A stretch of DNA of 55,746 bases from an uncultured Clostridia bacterium (GCA_947303185.1 CAMYXF010000002.1:1-55746), one strand, 5' to 3'. Numbered from the stretch's first letter, positions 9,223 to 18,464 are shown. A program made the numbers and translations. The notes: generated by a model not told the origin, from the sequence alone.

Positions 9223-9696
9223 ATGGCAATTAAAAAAGGTATAAAAATAATAGCTGAGAACCGCAAAGCCTATCACGATTACTTTATCGAAGAGAGGTTT
9301 GAAGCGGGTGTGGCTTTATCCGGCACTGAAGTTAAGAGCCTCAGGGCAGGGAGGGTCAATCTCAAGGATTCATATGTCCAGGTAAAAGACGGGGAGATGT
9401 GGCTTATCGGCGTACACATCAGCCCTTATGATCATGGAAACAGATTTAATCTTGATCCTGAAAGAAACAGAAAACTTCTCATGCATAAGCGTGAGATCAT
9501 CCGTTTATATTCAACTGTAAAACAGGACGGATTAACGCTCGTTCCTACAAAATGCTACTTCAAAGACAGCAAAGTTAAGTTTGAGGTCGGTCTTGCCAGA
9601 GGTAAGAAAGATTACGATAAACGAGATGTAATGGCAAAGAAAGAAGCAGCAAGAGACATAGACCGTGCGATCAAGAATTCAAAGAAATACTCTTGA
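9223..9696 (+). CDS. smpB: SsrA-binding protein SmpB
   Basis: Binds tmRNA and brings it to stalled ribosomes for trans-translation. The 157-residue protein has the near-invariant start IAENRKAYHDYFIEE, GTEVKSLRAGRVNLKDSY, the HISPYDHGN strand and a basic C-terminal tail (KKDYDKRDVMAKKEAARD) that enters the mRNA channel. An in-frame ATG at 9202 would add seven residues; ATG at 9223 fits the family start (MAxKKGIK). Neither has a clear ribosome site. No ssrA gene is visible in the window. Confidence 0.96.
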   Translation: MAIKKGIKIIAENRKAYHDYFIEERFEAGVALSGTEVKSLRAGRVNLKDSYVQVKDGEMWLIGVHISPYDHGNRFNLDPERNRKLLMHKREIIRLYSTVKQDGLTLVPTKCYFKDSKVKFEVGLARGKKDYDKRDVMAKKEAARDIDRAIKNSKKYS

Positions 9697-9742
9697 TATA
9701 TTGATATAATAATTCATATAAATAAAGCGGCAGGGAAGGGTA

Positions 9743-10297
9743 ATGACTACTAAGCTCATCAGTAAGGCTCACAGCAAGGAAATATCTATCAGGTATTCCC
9801 TTATGGCTTTTGTTTTCTGGGTGCTTACGCTTGGCTGGATTGCTGTAATTTTTCATCTGTCCGCTGAAACTGATGTAGAATCAGCCGGTCTGTCAAAAGC
9901 AATCCTTAACTTTATAAATGAGATATGTAATACTGCATTCACTGATGACTCATTGTTAAGAATGGTAGCACACTCTTCCGAGTTTGCCCTGCTGACAATT
10001 CTTACTTACATGGCATTATCATCTACTAATAAGATCTCAAATAAGACATCTTATTCAGAGAGCCCTGTTAAGCTCATGCGATCAGATAACGAGATGAATA
10101 TTATCTTCACATTATGGTTTACGATCCTTAATGCAATCTTCGACGAATATCATCAGCTGTTTGTTACCGGACGCGACGGTTCGATCTTTGATGTTATGAT
10201 CGATATGATCGGTATTGTCATTGTCCTGATCATTATCAGAGTTGCATTTACCATTTATCTCAAATCAAAGGGCAGAACAGAAGTCGTTTATAACTGA
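9743..10297 (+). CDS. VanZ-family membrane protein
   Basis: A 184-residue membrane protein with about four hydrophobic segments (near residues 19-36, 80-92, 113-128 and 150-172). The VanZ pattern is visible: WIAVIFHLSAET after the first helix, MVAHSSEFALLT, and the hallmark FDEYHQLFVTGRDGSIFDVMIDMIG. VanZ itself gives low-level teicoplanin resistance, but most family members have unknown roles in the cell envelope; no resistance is implied. A GGAAGGG ribosome site precedes the ATG, and a TATAAT sits at 9705-9710. It is the last gene before the 73-bp hairpin array. Confidence 0.88.
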   Translation: MTTKLISKAHSKEISIRYSLMAFVFWVLTLGWIAVIFHLSAETDVESAGLSKAILNFINEICNTAFTDDSLLRMVAHSSEFALLTILTYMALSSTNKISNKTSYSESPVKLMRSDNEMNIIFTLWFTILNAIFDEYHQLFVTGRDGSIFDVMIDMIGIVIVLIIIRVAFTIYLKSKGRTEVVYN

Positions 10298-10461
10298 CCC
10301 AAATTTCAGAATTATCCATTCCTGCAATTATACTAATTTCCGATTATTCTATATATCTAATTCGGTATAATTACAATTTTGGTGAATTAGGAAGAGGTTT
10401 AAAAAGGATATACAGATAAATGGATCATTAATGATAATCTGATTTAACGGGTTTTTCCGGA
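10298..10461. other. Gene-free AT-rich leader before the hairpin array
   Basis: No credible reading frame, RNA gene or terminator is seen in this first part of the 619-base gap between the convergent VanZ and PP2C genes. The sequence is AT-rich. Confidence 0.6.
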
Positions 10462-10792
10462 TTACTTGCTGAATTCGGATAATCTGATCTCAGCAAGTAA
10501 ATTTGTACCAACACGCGCTTCGATCAATTCATAATTACTTGCCGGATTTCGAAATCTGTTTTTCAGCAAGTAAATTTATTCATGGATTCATTTGAATCTG
10601 ATGATTATTACTTGCTGATATTTTAAATTGATTTTTCAGCAAGTAATTTGGTTTATAAATCATCATTAATTCGTTGTATTTTACTTGCTGGATTTGTTGA
10701 ATTCAATTTCAGTAAGTAATCTTATCGGGTTCATTTTCGAAATGACAGGATTTTTACTTACTGAAAACCATTAATCATTATTCAGTAAGTAA
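10462..10792. repeat. Five hairpin units at an exact 73-bp period (TTACTTGCTGA/TCAGCAAGTAA)
   Basis: Five inverted repeats: 10462-10500, 10535-10573, 10608-10646, 10681-10719 and 10754-10792. Each is 39 bp: an 11-bp left arm, a 17-base loop and an 11-bp right arm. Unit midpoints lie at 10481, 10554, 10627, 10700 and 10773, exactly 73 bp apart, with 34-base spacers. Loops and spacers differ almost completely between units while the arms are kept. Unit 5 has changed both arms together (TTACTTACTGA with TCAGTAAGTAA); unit 4 has a G-T pair at that position; unit 2 has two mismatches. This indicates selection on the paired structure or on a symmetric protein site. No coding potential is seen. Confidence 0.95.
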
Positions 10793-10816
10793 TCATAGTT
10801 ATATGGATTTTCAGCG

Positions 10817-10853
10817 TTCGGGTCTCACCCGAAAGTTTGTTCGTTTTTGTTTT
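10817..10853 (+). terminator. Hairpin with T-rich tail, rightward, just after the 73-bp array
   Basis: TTCGGGT (10817-10823), loop CTC, ACCCGAA (10827-10833), followed by AGTTTGTTCGTTTTTGTTTT. It is a plausible rho-independent terminator for a rightward transcript crossing the hairpin array, because vanZ ends 520 bases earlier. Confidence 0.6.
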
Positions 10854-10855
10854 AT

Positions 10856-10887
10856 TTAAAAAGGATGCATATATAAATACATCCTTT
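10856..10887 (-). terminator. Terminator of the PP2C phosphatase gene
   Basis: AAAGGATG (10860-10867) pairs with CATCCTTT (10880-10887). Read leftward, the hairpin ends in five Ts. It lies 30 bases after the stop of the phosphatase gene. Confidence 0.7.
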
Positions 10888-10916
10888 AAAATACATATAA
10901 TTATTCAATTCAGTAG

Positions 10917-12392
10917 TTATTCGGCTTTCTGTGGACCTACATATTCAAGGCACAGCATTGTGAGATCATCGAACTGTGGAGCATCTTTGACGAAGTCCTT
11001 TACGATGGAATCCACGTGGGCAAGAATCTGCTTTGGCGACTGTTTTTCGACCATTCTAAGGGCGTGAACGAGTCTGTCTGTTCCGAACATTTCGTTGGCT
11101 GCATTGGTTGCTTCAGGTACGCCGTCCGTATAAAGGAAAAGCTTTGCGCCGGGATCCATCTGAAGCTCATACTGCTTGTATTTGACGCCTTCCATGCCGC
11201 CGATAACAAGGCCGTGCTTGTCCTTGATAAGTTCGAAAGTGCCGTCAGGTTTCTTTAAAATCGGGTATTCGTGGCCTGCGTTTGCAGCCTGAAGCAGACC
11301 AGTCTCAAGATCAAGGCAGCCGTACCAGACAGTGACGAACATTTCCTCAGGATTGTTGGTACAAAGCTGGTTATTTACGTAACGGAGAACTTCTTCAGGA
11401 CTGTTGCCCATCATGGCAATGTTCTGGATAAGAATTTTCGATACCATCATGAAAAGCGCTGCAGGAACGCCTTTGCCGGATACGTCAGCCATTACGAGAC
11501 CAAGATGCGTGTCATCGATAAGGAAGAAATCGTAGAAGTCACCTCCTACCTCTTTTGCCGGATTCATTGAAGCATGAATGTTGAAGTCATCGCGCTCAGG
11601 GAATGCCGGGAAAATATTTGGAAGAGTCTCGGCCTGGATCCTTGTAGCCATTGTAAGCTCTGTGTCGAGTCTCTCCTTCTCCTTTTGCTGATTCTCATAT
11701 CTCTCAGTCTGGATCCTTACGATAACGTAATAGAGATAAGCTGCAGCGATAACGGTAACAAGGATTACGAACTGTACTTGCTGGAATAAGATCTGTGCGC
11801 CGATAGCAGCCAGAGGAGCGATCAGATATGCCCAAAGAGCTGAAGCGAGTCGCTTATCGAACTTAGACTTATATTTAATAAGAATAAAAACGTTCTGTAC
11901 GAGCATCAGGATATGCATGATATTCGACATGACATAACCGCGTTCTCTGTGATAAACATTGAATTCATCGAAGGAATAGTAGAACTCTGTAAACTGGTCA
12001 ACAATAAGACCAAGTGTATGAACAGCAAGCATAACAAGGAATACCCTGTTGATGATCTTGACCATCTTGCCTTCTTGTCCCGGGTTGGCAATATACGTTA
12101 TAAGGACTGACAGCATGTAGATCATTACACCTGATACAAAGAATTCAATAAACGTAACTATTCTGATCGCAAACCAGTAGAATGTTTCCGTATGACCTTC
12201 GAAAAGCATTCTGAAGAAATGCATCGTGATATAAATATTGATAAACGTAAAGAATAACTGGAAGTAAACTCTAACTTCCTTTCGGATGTGCATTCCGGTA
12301 CCAACCTGCAAGATGCTGAGACTGCAGACACCAAGACCGGCTGCAATGAAGACTACGTTAATAAGATTAGCTAAACTCAGATCAATACTCAT
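10917..12392 (-). CDS. Membrane PP2C-type (SpoIIE/RsbU-like) serine phosphatase
   Basis: A 491-residue signalling phosphatase. The first 235 residues form about seven hydrophobic helices that act as a membrane sensor. A linking coiled coil (ENQQKEKERLDTELTMATRIQ) leads into a PPM/SpoIIE domain at about 250-485: QAETLPNIFP, EVGGDFYDFF (metal Asp), MADVSGKGVPAALFM, AGHEYPIL, FLYTDGVPEAT and QFDDLTMLCLEY. Such enzymes usually dephosphorylate anti-sigma-factor antagonists. No antagonist or sigma gene lies nearby, so the partner is unknown. The upstream TTG at 12398 is less likely than ATG at 12392, which has an AAGAAGGGTG ribosome site. It is a single-gene unit with its own terminator. Confidence 0.9.
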   Translation of the reverse strand: MSIDLSLANLINVVFIAAGLGVCSLSILQVGTGMHIRKEVRVYFQLFFTFINIYITMHFFRMLFEGHTETFYWFAIRIVTFIEFFVSGVMIYMLSVLITYIANPGQEGKMVKIINRVFLVMLAVHTLGLIVDQFTEFYYSFDEFNVYHRERGYVMSNIMHILMLVQNVFILIKYKSKFDKRLASALWAYLIAPLAAIGAQILFQQVQFVILVTVIAAAYLYYVIVRIQTERYENQQKEKERLDTELTMATRIQAETLPNIFPAFPERDDFNIHASMNPAKEVGGDFYDFFLIDDTHLGLVMADVSGKGVPAALFMMVSKILIQNIAMMGNSPEEVLRYVNNQLCTNNPEEMFVTVWYGCLDLETGLLQAANAGHEYPILKKPDGTFELIKDKHGLVIGGMEGVKYKQYELQMDPGAKLFLYTDGVPEATNAANEMFGTDRLVHALRMVEKQSPKQILAHVDSIVKDFVKDAPQFDDLTMLCLEYVGPQKAE

Positions 12393-12517
12393 AGACAATT
12401 CACCCTTCTTAATCTGATTTATACGATTATAGTAACAATAAAGAAAAGATATGAAATTAAGAAAGAATAAATGATTTTTAAATAAACAGACGTATTAATT
12501 TAATACTGATAAATAAA

Positions 12518-12543
12518 CCCCGGAAAGATTTCCGGGGCTTATT
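12518..12543 (-). terminator. Terminator of the tldD-tldE-metY group
   Basis: CCCCGGAAA (12518-12526) pairs with TTTCCGGGG (12529-12537). Leftward reading leaves a short T-rich tail (TTTATTTAT). It lies about 30 bases after the metY stop. Confidence 0.75.
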
Positions 12544-12569
12544 TATCTATTAGATTATCAGTTTACAGA

Positions 12570-13847
12570 TCAACCGATCTTATCAAGAGCCTGCTTGAGA
12601 TCTGCGATGATATCATCGGGATCTTCCATACCAACGGAGAATCTGATGAGATCACCCGGGATGCCTGCTTCTGCAAGCTGCTCGTCTGTGAGCTGTCTGT
12701 GAGTATGAGATGCAGGATGTAAGAGCAATGTCTTGCAGTCAGCAACGTGTGTTGCGATAGTAGCGAATTCAAGAGAATCCATGAACTTGATGGATGCTTC
12801 TCTACCGCCCTTTACACCGAAGCACATAACGCCGCATGTTCCCTTCGGGCAATATTTCTGAGCAAGCTCATACTGCGAATCAGTCTTAAGTCCGGGATAC
12901 TTAACCCATGCGATACGGTCATCAGATGCGAGGAACTCAGCTACCTTCTGAGCGTTAGCACAGTGACGTGCCATACGTACAGGAAGTGACTCGAGACCGA
13001 TCTGGATGTAGTAAGCGTTCTGAGGTGACTGGATTGAACCGAAGTCTCTCATGAGCTGTGCTGTAGCCTTAGTAATGTAAGCTGCCTTGCCAAACTTAGT
13101 TGCATAAGTAAGACCGTGATAAGACTCATCAGGTGTGCAGAGGCCGGGGAACTTCTCCTTATGTGCCATCCAGTCAAAGTTACCGGAATCGATGATTGCG
13201 CCGCCGACAGATGAACCGTGACCGTCAATGTACTTTGTTGTTGAGTGTGTAACGATGTCGCATCCGAATTCGATAGGACGGCAGTTTACAGGTGTTGCAA
13301 ATGTGTTGTCCATGATGAGCGGGATGCCGTTGTTATGAGCAAGAGCAGCGAACTTCTCGATGTCGAGGATATCAACAGTAGGATTTGTAATCGTCTCACC
13401 GAAGATGCACTTTGTGTTTGGTCTGATGTACTTCTGGAGTTCTTCAAGAGGAAGTGTCTGGTCAACGAATGTGCACTCGATGCCCATCTTCTTGAATGTA
13501 ACGCCGAAGAGGTTATATGTGCCGCCGTAGATGTTAGCTGATGCGATGAAGTGATCGCCTGCTTCGCAGATGTTGAATACTGCAAAGAAGTTAGCAGCCT
13601 GGCCGGAGCATGTGAGCATTCCTGCAAAACCGCCTTCCATAGCGCAGAGCTTAGAAGCTACGTAATCATTTGTAGGATTCTGAAGTCTTGTGTAGAAATA
13701 ACCTGAAGCCTCAAGATCAAAGAGCTTACCCATGTCTTCAGAAGTTGAATACTTCCAGGTTGTGCTCTGATAGATAGGTACCTGACGGGGTTCTCCGTTT
13801 CCCGGTACATAGCCGCCATGAAGTGCGATTGTGTCAACTGTGCTCAT
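12570..13847 (-). CDS. metY: O-acetylhomoserine sulfhydrylase (homocysteine synthase)
   Basis: PLP enzyme that makes homocysteine from O-acetylhomoserine and sulfide, the direct sulfhydrylation route to methionine. The 425-residue protein starts [12 protein letters not shown], has [20 protein letters not shown], the PLP lysine in [15 protein letters not shown], and the C-terminal [21 protein letters not shown] and [12 protein letters not shown] typical of the OAH/OAS sulfhydrylase clade. The related cystathionine enzymes are shorter and lack these C-terminal features. ATG at 13847 has a GGAAGAA ribosome site. It lies 22 bases downstream of tldE and may be read from the same transcript. No SAM riboswitch is visible in front. 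Confidence 0.93.
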   Translation of the reverse strand: MSTVDTIALHGGYVPGNGEPRQVPIYQSTTWKYSTSEDMGKLFDLEASGYFYTRLQNPTNDYVASKLCAMEGGFAGMLTCSGQAANFFAVFNICEAGDHFIASANIYGGTYNLFGVTFKKMGIECTFVDQTLPLEELQKYIRPNTKCIFGETITNPTVDILDIEKFAALAHNNGIPLIMDNTFATPVNCRPIEFGCDIVTHSTTKYIDGHGSSVGGAIIDSGNFDWMAHKEKFPGLCTPDESYHGLTYATKFGKAAYITKATAQLMRDFGSIQSPQNAYYIQIGLESLPVRMARHCANAQKVAEFLASDDRIAWVKYPGLKTDSQYELAQKYCPKGTCGVMCFGVKGGREASIKFMDSLEFATIATHVADCKTLLLHPASHTHRQLTDEQLAEAGIPGDLIRFSVGMEDPDDIIADLKQALDKIG

Positions 13848-13869
13848 TGTGTGTTCTTCCTTCTTTCAT

Positions 13870-15237
13870 TTATTCTTCATCGCCTGAAATAGCGAGAGAT
13901 TCAATGTAAACCGACGGTGTAAAGAATTCGCCTTCACCGGACGGCAGGTTAATTATATCATTTCCAACAGATTTGATTGATTTAATTACATCGTAGAAGT
14001 TGCCTGCTACAGTGATCTGCTCGACAGGTCTTCCCTGCTTGCCGTTTTCGATGAGATAGCCTTCGCAAAGCAATGAGAAATCGCCGCTTATTGGGTTTAC
14101 TCCGGCATGAAGTCCGGAAAGATCCGTAAGGATAATGCCTTCACCGACTTCTTCGAGCAGTTCTTCGAAAGACTTTTCGCCGGGTTCGACAATCAGGTTC
14201 GTAGGCATCTCTGATACGGCGCTTCCTGATCTGAAGCCGTTACCGGTAGAGGTCTTCCCTGCTTTGTTCGCAGACTTAAGGTCGTATAACGCGGTCGCGA
14301 AAACGCCCTTGTCGATGATGGCTTTAGCTGTAGTAAGAACGCCTTCGTCATCGAAAGGGATCTTGGTAAGAGCTTTATCGTACATAGGCTCTTCCTTTAC
14401 AGTGAATACAGAAGATGCGATGGTCTCCCCTTCTTTATCAGCAAGGAGTGAAAGGCCTCTCTGCATTGTGGTTGCAAGGAAGTTGCCAAAGAAAACCATA
14501 AAGAACTGCTGGAATGCTTCACACTTGAGAACAGCCTTGTAATTACCGGGTTTGCAGGACTTGGCACCCATTTTGCCGATGAGGTTTTCCTTAAACTTTT
14601 CAAGGAACTTATCGAGATCGAAATCATCAATATCTTTGCCTATCCAGTAATGTCCGCCGCTCTTAACGCTTCCGTCGCTGTCAGTAGCTCTGGCAGTAGC
14701 CATCAGAGAGATGCCGTCTGTATCTCTGTATGAATGAAGGCCCTTTGAATTGATTATGAGATAAGGACCTGTGCTGCATGAGATCGTAAGGTAATCTACA
14801 GCATCGATACGTGAATCCAGAGCGAGGATGGCTTTCTCTATCTTAAGTCCGAGCTCTGAGAAACTCTTATATGAATTCTTTGCATAAGCATCAGTAACTT
14901 GTGAGAAATAAAGATCTTTATTGTTCTCGTCGCAATAAATGAACTGGGGATCCTCATCGTTAAGGACTTCGCAGTTTTCCATGGCAGACTTAAGAAGATA
15001 ATCGATTGAAGAATCTTCAAGAATATTGGTTGAGCAGTATCCCATCTGGCCGTTCTTAAGTCCTCTGAACGAAAGAGAACTTGTGGCACTGTTCTCATAG
15101 CTTGATACTTCGCCGTTAAGGATGTCGATGCTCATTGAGCTTTCGGTAGCATAGGAAGCTTCGCACTCTTCAAAGCCGTATTCCATGCCGGCCTTAACAA
15201 GTTTTTCCATGAATTTTTCAGCTGATTTAATATCCAT
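13870..15237 (-). CDS. tldE: TldE/PmbA-family metalloprotease partner subunit
   Basis: Non-catalytic half of the TldD-TldE heterodimeric protease, which degrades unfolded peptides and matures some ribosomal peptides (microcin B17 in E. coli). The 455-residue protein shows the family start with MEYGFEECEASY and SMSIDILNGEVSSYE, GLKNGQMGYCSTN, the middle TGNGFRSGSAVSEMPTNLIV segment, GINPISGD-like GVNPISGDFSLLCEGYLIENGK, and EQITVAGNFYDVI. It lacks HExxxH, as expected for TldE. It starts 5 bases after the tldD stop and has a GGGGTGA ribosome site. Confidence 0.9.
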   Translation of the reverse strand: MDIKSAEKFMEKLVKAGMEYGFEECEASYATESSMSIDILNGEVSSYENSATSSLSFRGLKNGQMGYCSTNILEDSSIDYLLKSAMENCEVLNDEDPQFIYCDENNKDLYFSQVTDAYAKNSYKSFSELGLKIEKAILALDSRIDAVDYLTISCSTGPYLIINSKGLHSYRDTDGISLMATARATDSDGSVKSGGHYWIGKDIDDFDLDKFLEKFKENLIGKMGAKSCKPGNYKAVLKCEAFQQFFMVFFGNFLATTMQRGLSLLADKEGETIASSVFTVKEEPMYDKALTKIPFDDEGVLTTAKAIIDKGVFATALYDLKSANKAGKTSTGNGFRSGSAVSEMPTNLIVEPGEKSFEELLEEVGEGIILTDLSGLHAGVNPISGDFSLLCEGYLIENGKQGRPVEQITVAGNFYDVIKSIKSVGNDIINLPSGEGEFFTPSVYIESLAISGDEE

Positions 15238-15242
15238 TTAAA

Positions 15243-16628
15243 TCACCCCTCTCTTCCGCCGACAAGTATCGAAGATACTCTGATGGTAGGCTGGCCGACT
15301 GTGACCGGAACACCGCCGGATACTGAACCGCACATACCGGCAGAAAGCTTTAAGTCATTACCGACCATGTCGATGTTCTTAAGTATCTCCTGACCCTTAC
15401 CGATAAGAGTTGCGCCTCTTACGGGCTCTGCGATCTTACCGTCCCTTACCATGAATGCTTCGTTAACTGCGAAGTTGAAATCGCCTGTAGATGTATCAAC
15501 GGAACCGCCGCCCATCTGTGTGGCATAAAGTCCGTATTCTGTATTGGCGATGATGTCCTTTACATCAGATTCGCCGTTGCAGATATAAGTATTACTCATA
15601 CGTGATGTAGGAGCATAAGAATAGTTCTGTCTTCTGGAGCAACCGGTAGGTGCACAGTTCATACGGCGTCCGCCAAGCTCGTCAACGAGATAGTTCTTGA
15701 GGATTCCGTTCTCGATAAGAAGGAGATCTGAAGAAGTATTACCTTCATCATCTGTTGCATATGAGCCCCACTCGCCATCGATCGTAGCGTTATCTCTTGC
15801 GCTTACGATAGAAGATGCGATCTGCTGGCCGAGCATGTCGGTAAAGTAAGAATTCTTGATTCCTACTGATGTTGCTTCAAGTGCGTGGCCGCAAGCTTCA
15901 TGGAAGATAACGCCGCCAAAGCCGTTGCCTAAGATAACGGGCATCTTAGCAGAAGGAGCATAACCGGCATTAACCATACGGATAGCCGTGTCGCAGCATT
16001 CCCGGGTCTTCTCGATCAAAGGATATTCATTGATGAACTCATATCCTCTCATGGTACCCGGAGCAACTCTGCCGCTCTGCTTCTCGTTGTCTTTAGTAGC
16101 GATAGCCTCAACTGAAAGTCTGATACGCTTTGTCGTATCTTCAGCATTTACGCCTCTCGTGTTGATAACGCGAGCAGTTCTGCAGCTGTATGCAATGCCA
16201 GAGGCAGCCTGAGTGATCAAAGGACTGTAGTTCAAAGCATAGTCGGAAGACTTTCGCAGGAAATCAACCATCTCCATCTTTGAAACGGACATGGGATCGA
16301 TCTCGATAGTTGCTTTGGATGTTGAGCAGAGATCTTTTAAAGCCTCTATCCTGCCCTTATCCTGGCCCTTGATGGCTGCTGCAGCTTCTTTAGCGAGCTT
16401 TAACAGAACTTCGATGTCGTTATCACTTGAATAAACATAAACAGAATTGGTGCCTGCAAGAAGTCTGATTCCCGTACCGGAATCAAAACCTGTTGCTGCA
16501 CGGATAACCTGTCCGTTCAGAAGCGATACGGACTTTGACTCGGTTACTTCCTGAAATACTTCAGCGAAATCCGCAGTCGTAGACATTGCCTGTTCAAGTA
16601 TTCTCAAACAATCACTGTCGTTAAACAT
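15243..16628 (-). CDS. tldD: TldD metalloprotease
   Basis: Zinc-dependent catalytic subunit of the TldD-TldE protease. In the 461-residue protein the metal motif HEACGH sits near residue 245 in GGVIFHEACGHALEAT, followed by ASSIVSARDNATIDGEWGSYATDDEG, GRRMNCAPTGCSRRQNYSYAPTSRMSNTYI and the C-terminal GSVSGGVPVTVGQPTIRVS, all typical. The upstream TTG (16634) is rejected; ATG at 16628 has an AGAGG ribosome site 7 bases away. No substrate peptide gene with a modification cassette is visible nearby, so a general proteolytic role is likelier than peptide maturation. Confidence 0.94.
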   Translation of the reverse strand: MFNDSDCLRILEQAMSTTADFAEVFQEVTESKSVSLLNGQVIRAATGFDSGTGIRLLAGTNSVYVYSSDNDIEVLLKLAKEAAAAIKGQDKGRIEALKDLCSTSKATIEIDPMSVSKMEMVDFLRKSSDYALNYSPLITQAASGIAYSCRTARVINTRGVNAEDTTKRIRLSVEAIATKDNEKQSGRVAPGTMRGYEFINEYPLIEKTRECCDTAIRMVNAGYAPSAKMPVILGNGFGGVIFHEACGHALEATSVGIKNSYFTDMLGQQIASSIVSARDNATIDGEWGSYATDDEGNTSSDLLLIENGILKNYLVDELGGRRMNCAPTGCSRRQNYSYAPTSRMSNTYICNGESDVKDIIANTEYGLYATQMGGGSVDTSTGDFNFAVNEAFMVRDGKIAEPVRGATLIGKGQEILKNIDMVGNDLKLSAGMCGSVSGGVPVTVGQPTIRVSSILVGGREG

Positions 16629-16654
16629 AAACAAACCTCTTTCTTAAATAGATA

Positions 16655-16677
16655 AGAGGTATTTTTCCAATACCTCT
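16655..16677. other. Hairpin in tldD leader (AGAGGTATT/AATACCTCT)
   Basis: A 9-bp perfect inverted repeat with a 5-base loop lies 27 bases before the tldD start. No T-tract follows on the leftward strand, so it is not a standard terminator. It could stall or process the transcript coming from the ligase gene. Confidence 0.6.
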
Positions 16678-16696
16678 ATACGTGATACTTTTATTG

Positions 16697-16753
16697 GTTT
16701 TGCGAACGATTCCGCACAAACGAAGTGCGGGGGACTTAGTGAGCAAAGCCAAT
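16697..16753. repeat. Nested double-stem element between the ligase gene and tldD
   Basis: An outer imperfect stem (GGTTTTGC with GCAAAGCC) encloses an inner perfect stem CCGCAC (16712-16717) / GTGCGG (16725-16730). It lies directly after the ligase stop. The fold resembles REP-like elements, but no second copy with the same sequence is in the window. Confidence 0.55.
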
Positions 16754-16754
16754 A

Positions 16755-18464
16755 TTAGTATCTTTTAATCTTTTTTGAAGTATTCTTCTCGAACTCAGTC
16801 ATTCTGAGGACTGTATTCTTGATCTTCTTATAGCTTTCGAGCTTCTCGTTTGTCTCAGCTACAACTTCTTTGAGGATACCCATGATCTGTTCTTCAGTAG
16901 GTTCAGTCTCGATTCCGAGCTTTGCCTTTACCTCATCAAGATCAGGGAAAATCGTTGCAGTTACGACGATGTCATCCTTAACCTTATCGTCAACGCCTGA
17001 TACGACAGACTCTGCAACATAAGGGCTCAAGGACAGGAGATATTCGATCTCTTCAGGGAAAACGTTCTTACCGTTCTTTGCGATAATAACGTTCTTCTTA
17101 CGTCCTGTGATGATGCAGAAGCCGTCTTCATCGATGTATCCCAGGTCACCTGTGTGATAGTAACCGTCCTTATCAAGAGCAAGAGCAGTATTCTCAGGGT
17201 CGTTGTAGTAACCGAGGAAGTTGTTGTCGCCCTTTGAAATGAACTCGCCGATTCCGTCTGAATCAGGATCAAGGATCTTAACGTCACAGCCCGGCAAAGG
17301 AAGTCCTGCTGCGTGATTCTTGAATGCAACGTCACGGTTGAGAGCAAGGATAGGCGCGCACTCTGTAAGGCCGTAACCTTGTACACATAAGAATCCGATG
17401 TCCTGGAAGAACTTAAGGATCTCAGGATTTACCGGAGCGCCGCCCAAAATAATGAGTCTCATTCTGCCGCCGAATACGTCGTGTATCTGCTTGAAGAGCT
17501 TTCTTCTCATCTTGTTTGAAAGATGGAGAGCATTAGCGAGCTTGATACCGTTTGCGAGCTTCTTGGCCTTCTTGGGATCTGCCTTAACACCCTTCATGAT
17601 TTTCTTATAGAAGAGCTCGAGCATTACAGGAACCATGAGGATCGCTGTAGGTCTTACTTCCTGGATGTTCTGAGCGATGTACTTGAGACCTTCGCAGATG
17701 GCAACTGTCGTACCTCTGTAGACCTGGCCCAAGAATCCGCATGTACATTCATATGTGTGATGCAAAGGAAGAACTGAGAGCCATACGTCGCTAATGTCGA
17801 TATAAAGCATCGAGAACATGGACATGAGGTTCTTACAGATGTTCTTCTGGCAGAGCATAACTGCCTTTGACTTAGCCGTTGTACCGGATGTGAAAAGAAG
17901 GATCGTCATCTCTTCAGGATCGATGGTAGCTTCAGTGAAGATCTTATCGCCGTCTGCAAGCTTCTTCTCGCCTATCTTGAGGCAGTCCTGATAGTAAAGA
18001 TATCTGTCATCTTCTAACTGGTCCATGCAGATCCAGTGCTTGCAGGTATCAACCTTGCCGTAAACCTGGTTAACGATGGGAAGCTTTGACTTGGAGAAAA
18101 TGAGGATATCAACCTCTGCTCTGGTAAGCATATTCAATACATCGTCTACCGGAAGCTCCTTATCGAGAGGAACTACGCAGCCTGTACCGTTTGTCGTTGC
18201 AAGATAAGATGTGTACCACTCATATCTTGTCTCAGAGAAGATTGCAATCCTTGCACCCTTCTTAACGGTGTTCAGGAAATATGTACCGAGTGAATCGATG
18301 TCGTGATCGTACTTCTCGGTTGAGATCGGGATATATTCTCCACCCTTCTTATCCTTTACGAGGAATACAGGGTTCTGCGGAAATCCTTCAACTCTGTGCT
18401 TGATGACGTCTCTAAGGTCATGGATCTCAGTTACTTCGTACAGGTTTGCATAGGGATCTTTCAT
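16755..18464 (-). CDS. AMP-dependent acyl-CoA synthetase (long-chain type)
   Basis: Adenylate-forming enzyme that likely activates a fatty acid to acyl-AMP and then acyl-CoA. The 569-residue protein shows LLFTSGTTAKSKAVML (nucleotide loop), LPLHHTYECTCG, GYGLTECAPILALN, the ribose-binding YHTGDLGYIDEDGFCIITGRKKNVI and a C-terminal lysine region (NTSKKIKRY). The loop is unusual: TSGTTAKSK replaces the common TSGTTGxPKG, losing a Gly and the Pro. Its ATG overlaps the pyrE stop by four bases (ATGA), so the two are translated together even though no metabolic link is known. Substrate cannot be told from sequence. Confidence 0.9.
   Translation of the reverse strand: MKDPYANLYEVTEIHDLRDVIKHRVEGFPQNPVFLVKDKKGGEYIPISTEKYDHDIDSLGTYFLNTVKKGARIAIFSETRYEWYTSYLATTNGTGCVVPLDKELPVDDVLNMLTRAEVDILIFSKSKLPIVNQVYGKVDTCKHWICMDQLEDDRYLYYQDCLKIGEKKLADGDKIFTEATIDPEEMTILLFTSGTTAKSKAVMLCQKNICKNLMSMFSMLYIDISDVWLSVLPLHHTYECTCGFLGQVYRGTTVAICEGLKYIAQNIQEVRPTAILMVPVMLELFYKKIMKGVKADPKKAKKLANGIKLANALHLSNKMRRKLFKQIHDVFGGRMRLIILGGAPVNPEILKFFQDIGFLCVQGYGLTECAPILALNRDVAFKNHAAGLPLPGCDVKILDPDSDGIGEFISKGDNNFLGYYNDPENTALALDKDGYYHTGDLGYIDEDGFCIITGRKKNVIIAKNGKNVFPEEIEYLLSLSPYVAESVVSGVDDKVKDDIVVTATIFPDLDEVKAKLGIETEPTEEQIMGILKEVVAETNEKLESYKKIKNTVLRMTEFEKNTSKKIKRY

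Noticed and set aside
9743..10297. VanZ as a glycopeptide resistance determinant
   Set aside because: No vanHAX-type genes are nearby, and most VanZ-family proteins have no resistance role.
10462..10792. CRISPR array
   Set aside because: The 73-bp periodicity superficially resembles one, but only the two 11-base arms are conserved, not a continuous 25-40 base repeat, and no cas genes are present.
10462..10792. Integron attC cassette array
   Set aside because: The arms lack the attC core (RYYYAAC/GTTRRRY), there are no cassette genes between units and no integrase in the window.
12570..13870. SAM riboswitch or T-box in front of metY
   Set aside because: Only 22 bases separate metY from tldE and no aptamer or T-box sequence is seen.
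13870..16628. TldD/TldE as part of a ribosomally made peptide cluster
   Set aside because: No precursor peptide, cyclodehydratase or exporter genes lie next to the pair.
16655..16677. Rho-independent terminator before tldD
   Set aside because: The stem is good but no T-tract follows on the transcribed strand, so it is recorded only as a hairpin.
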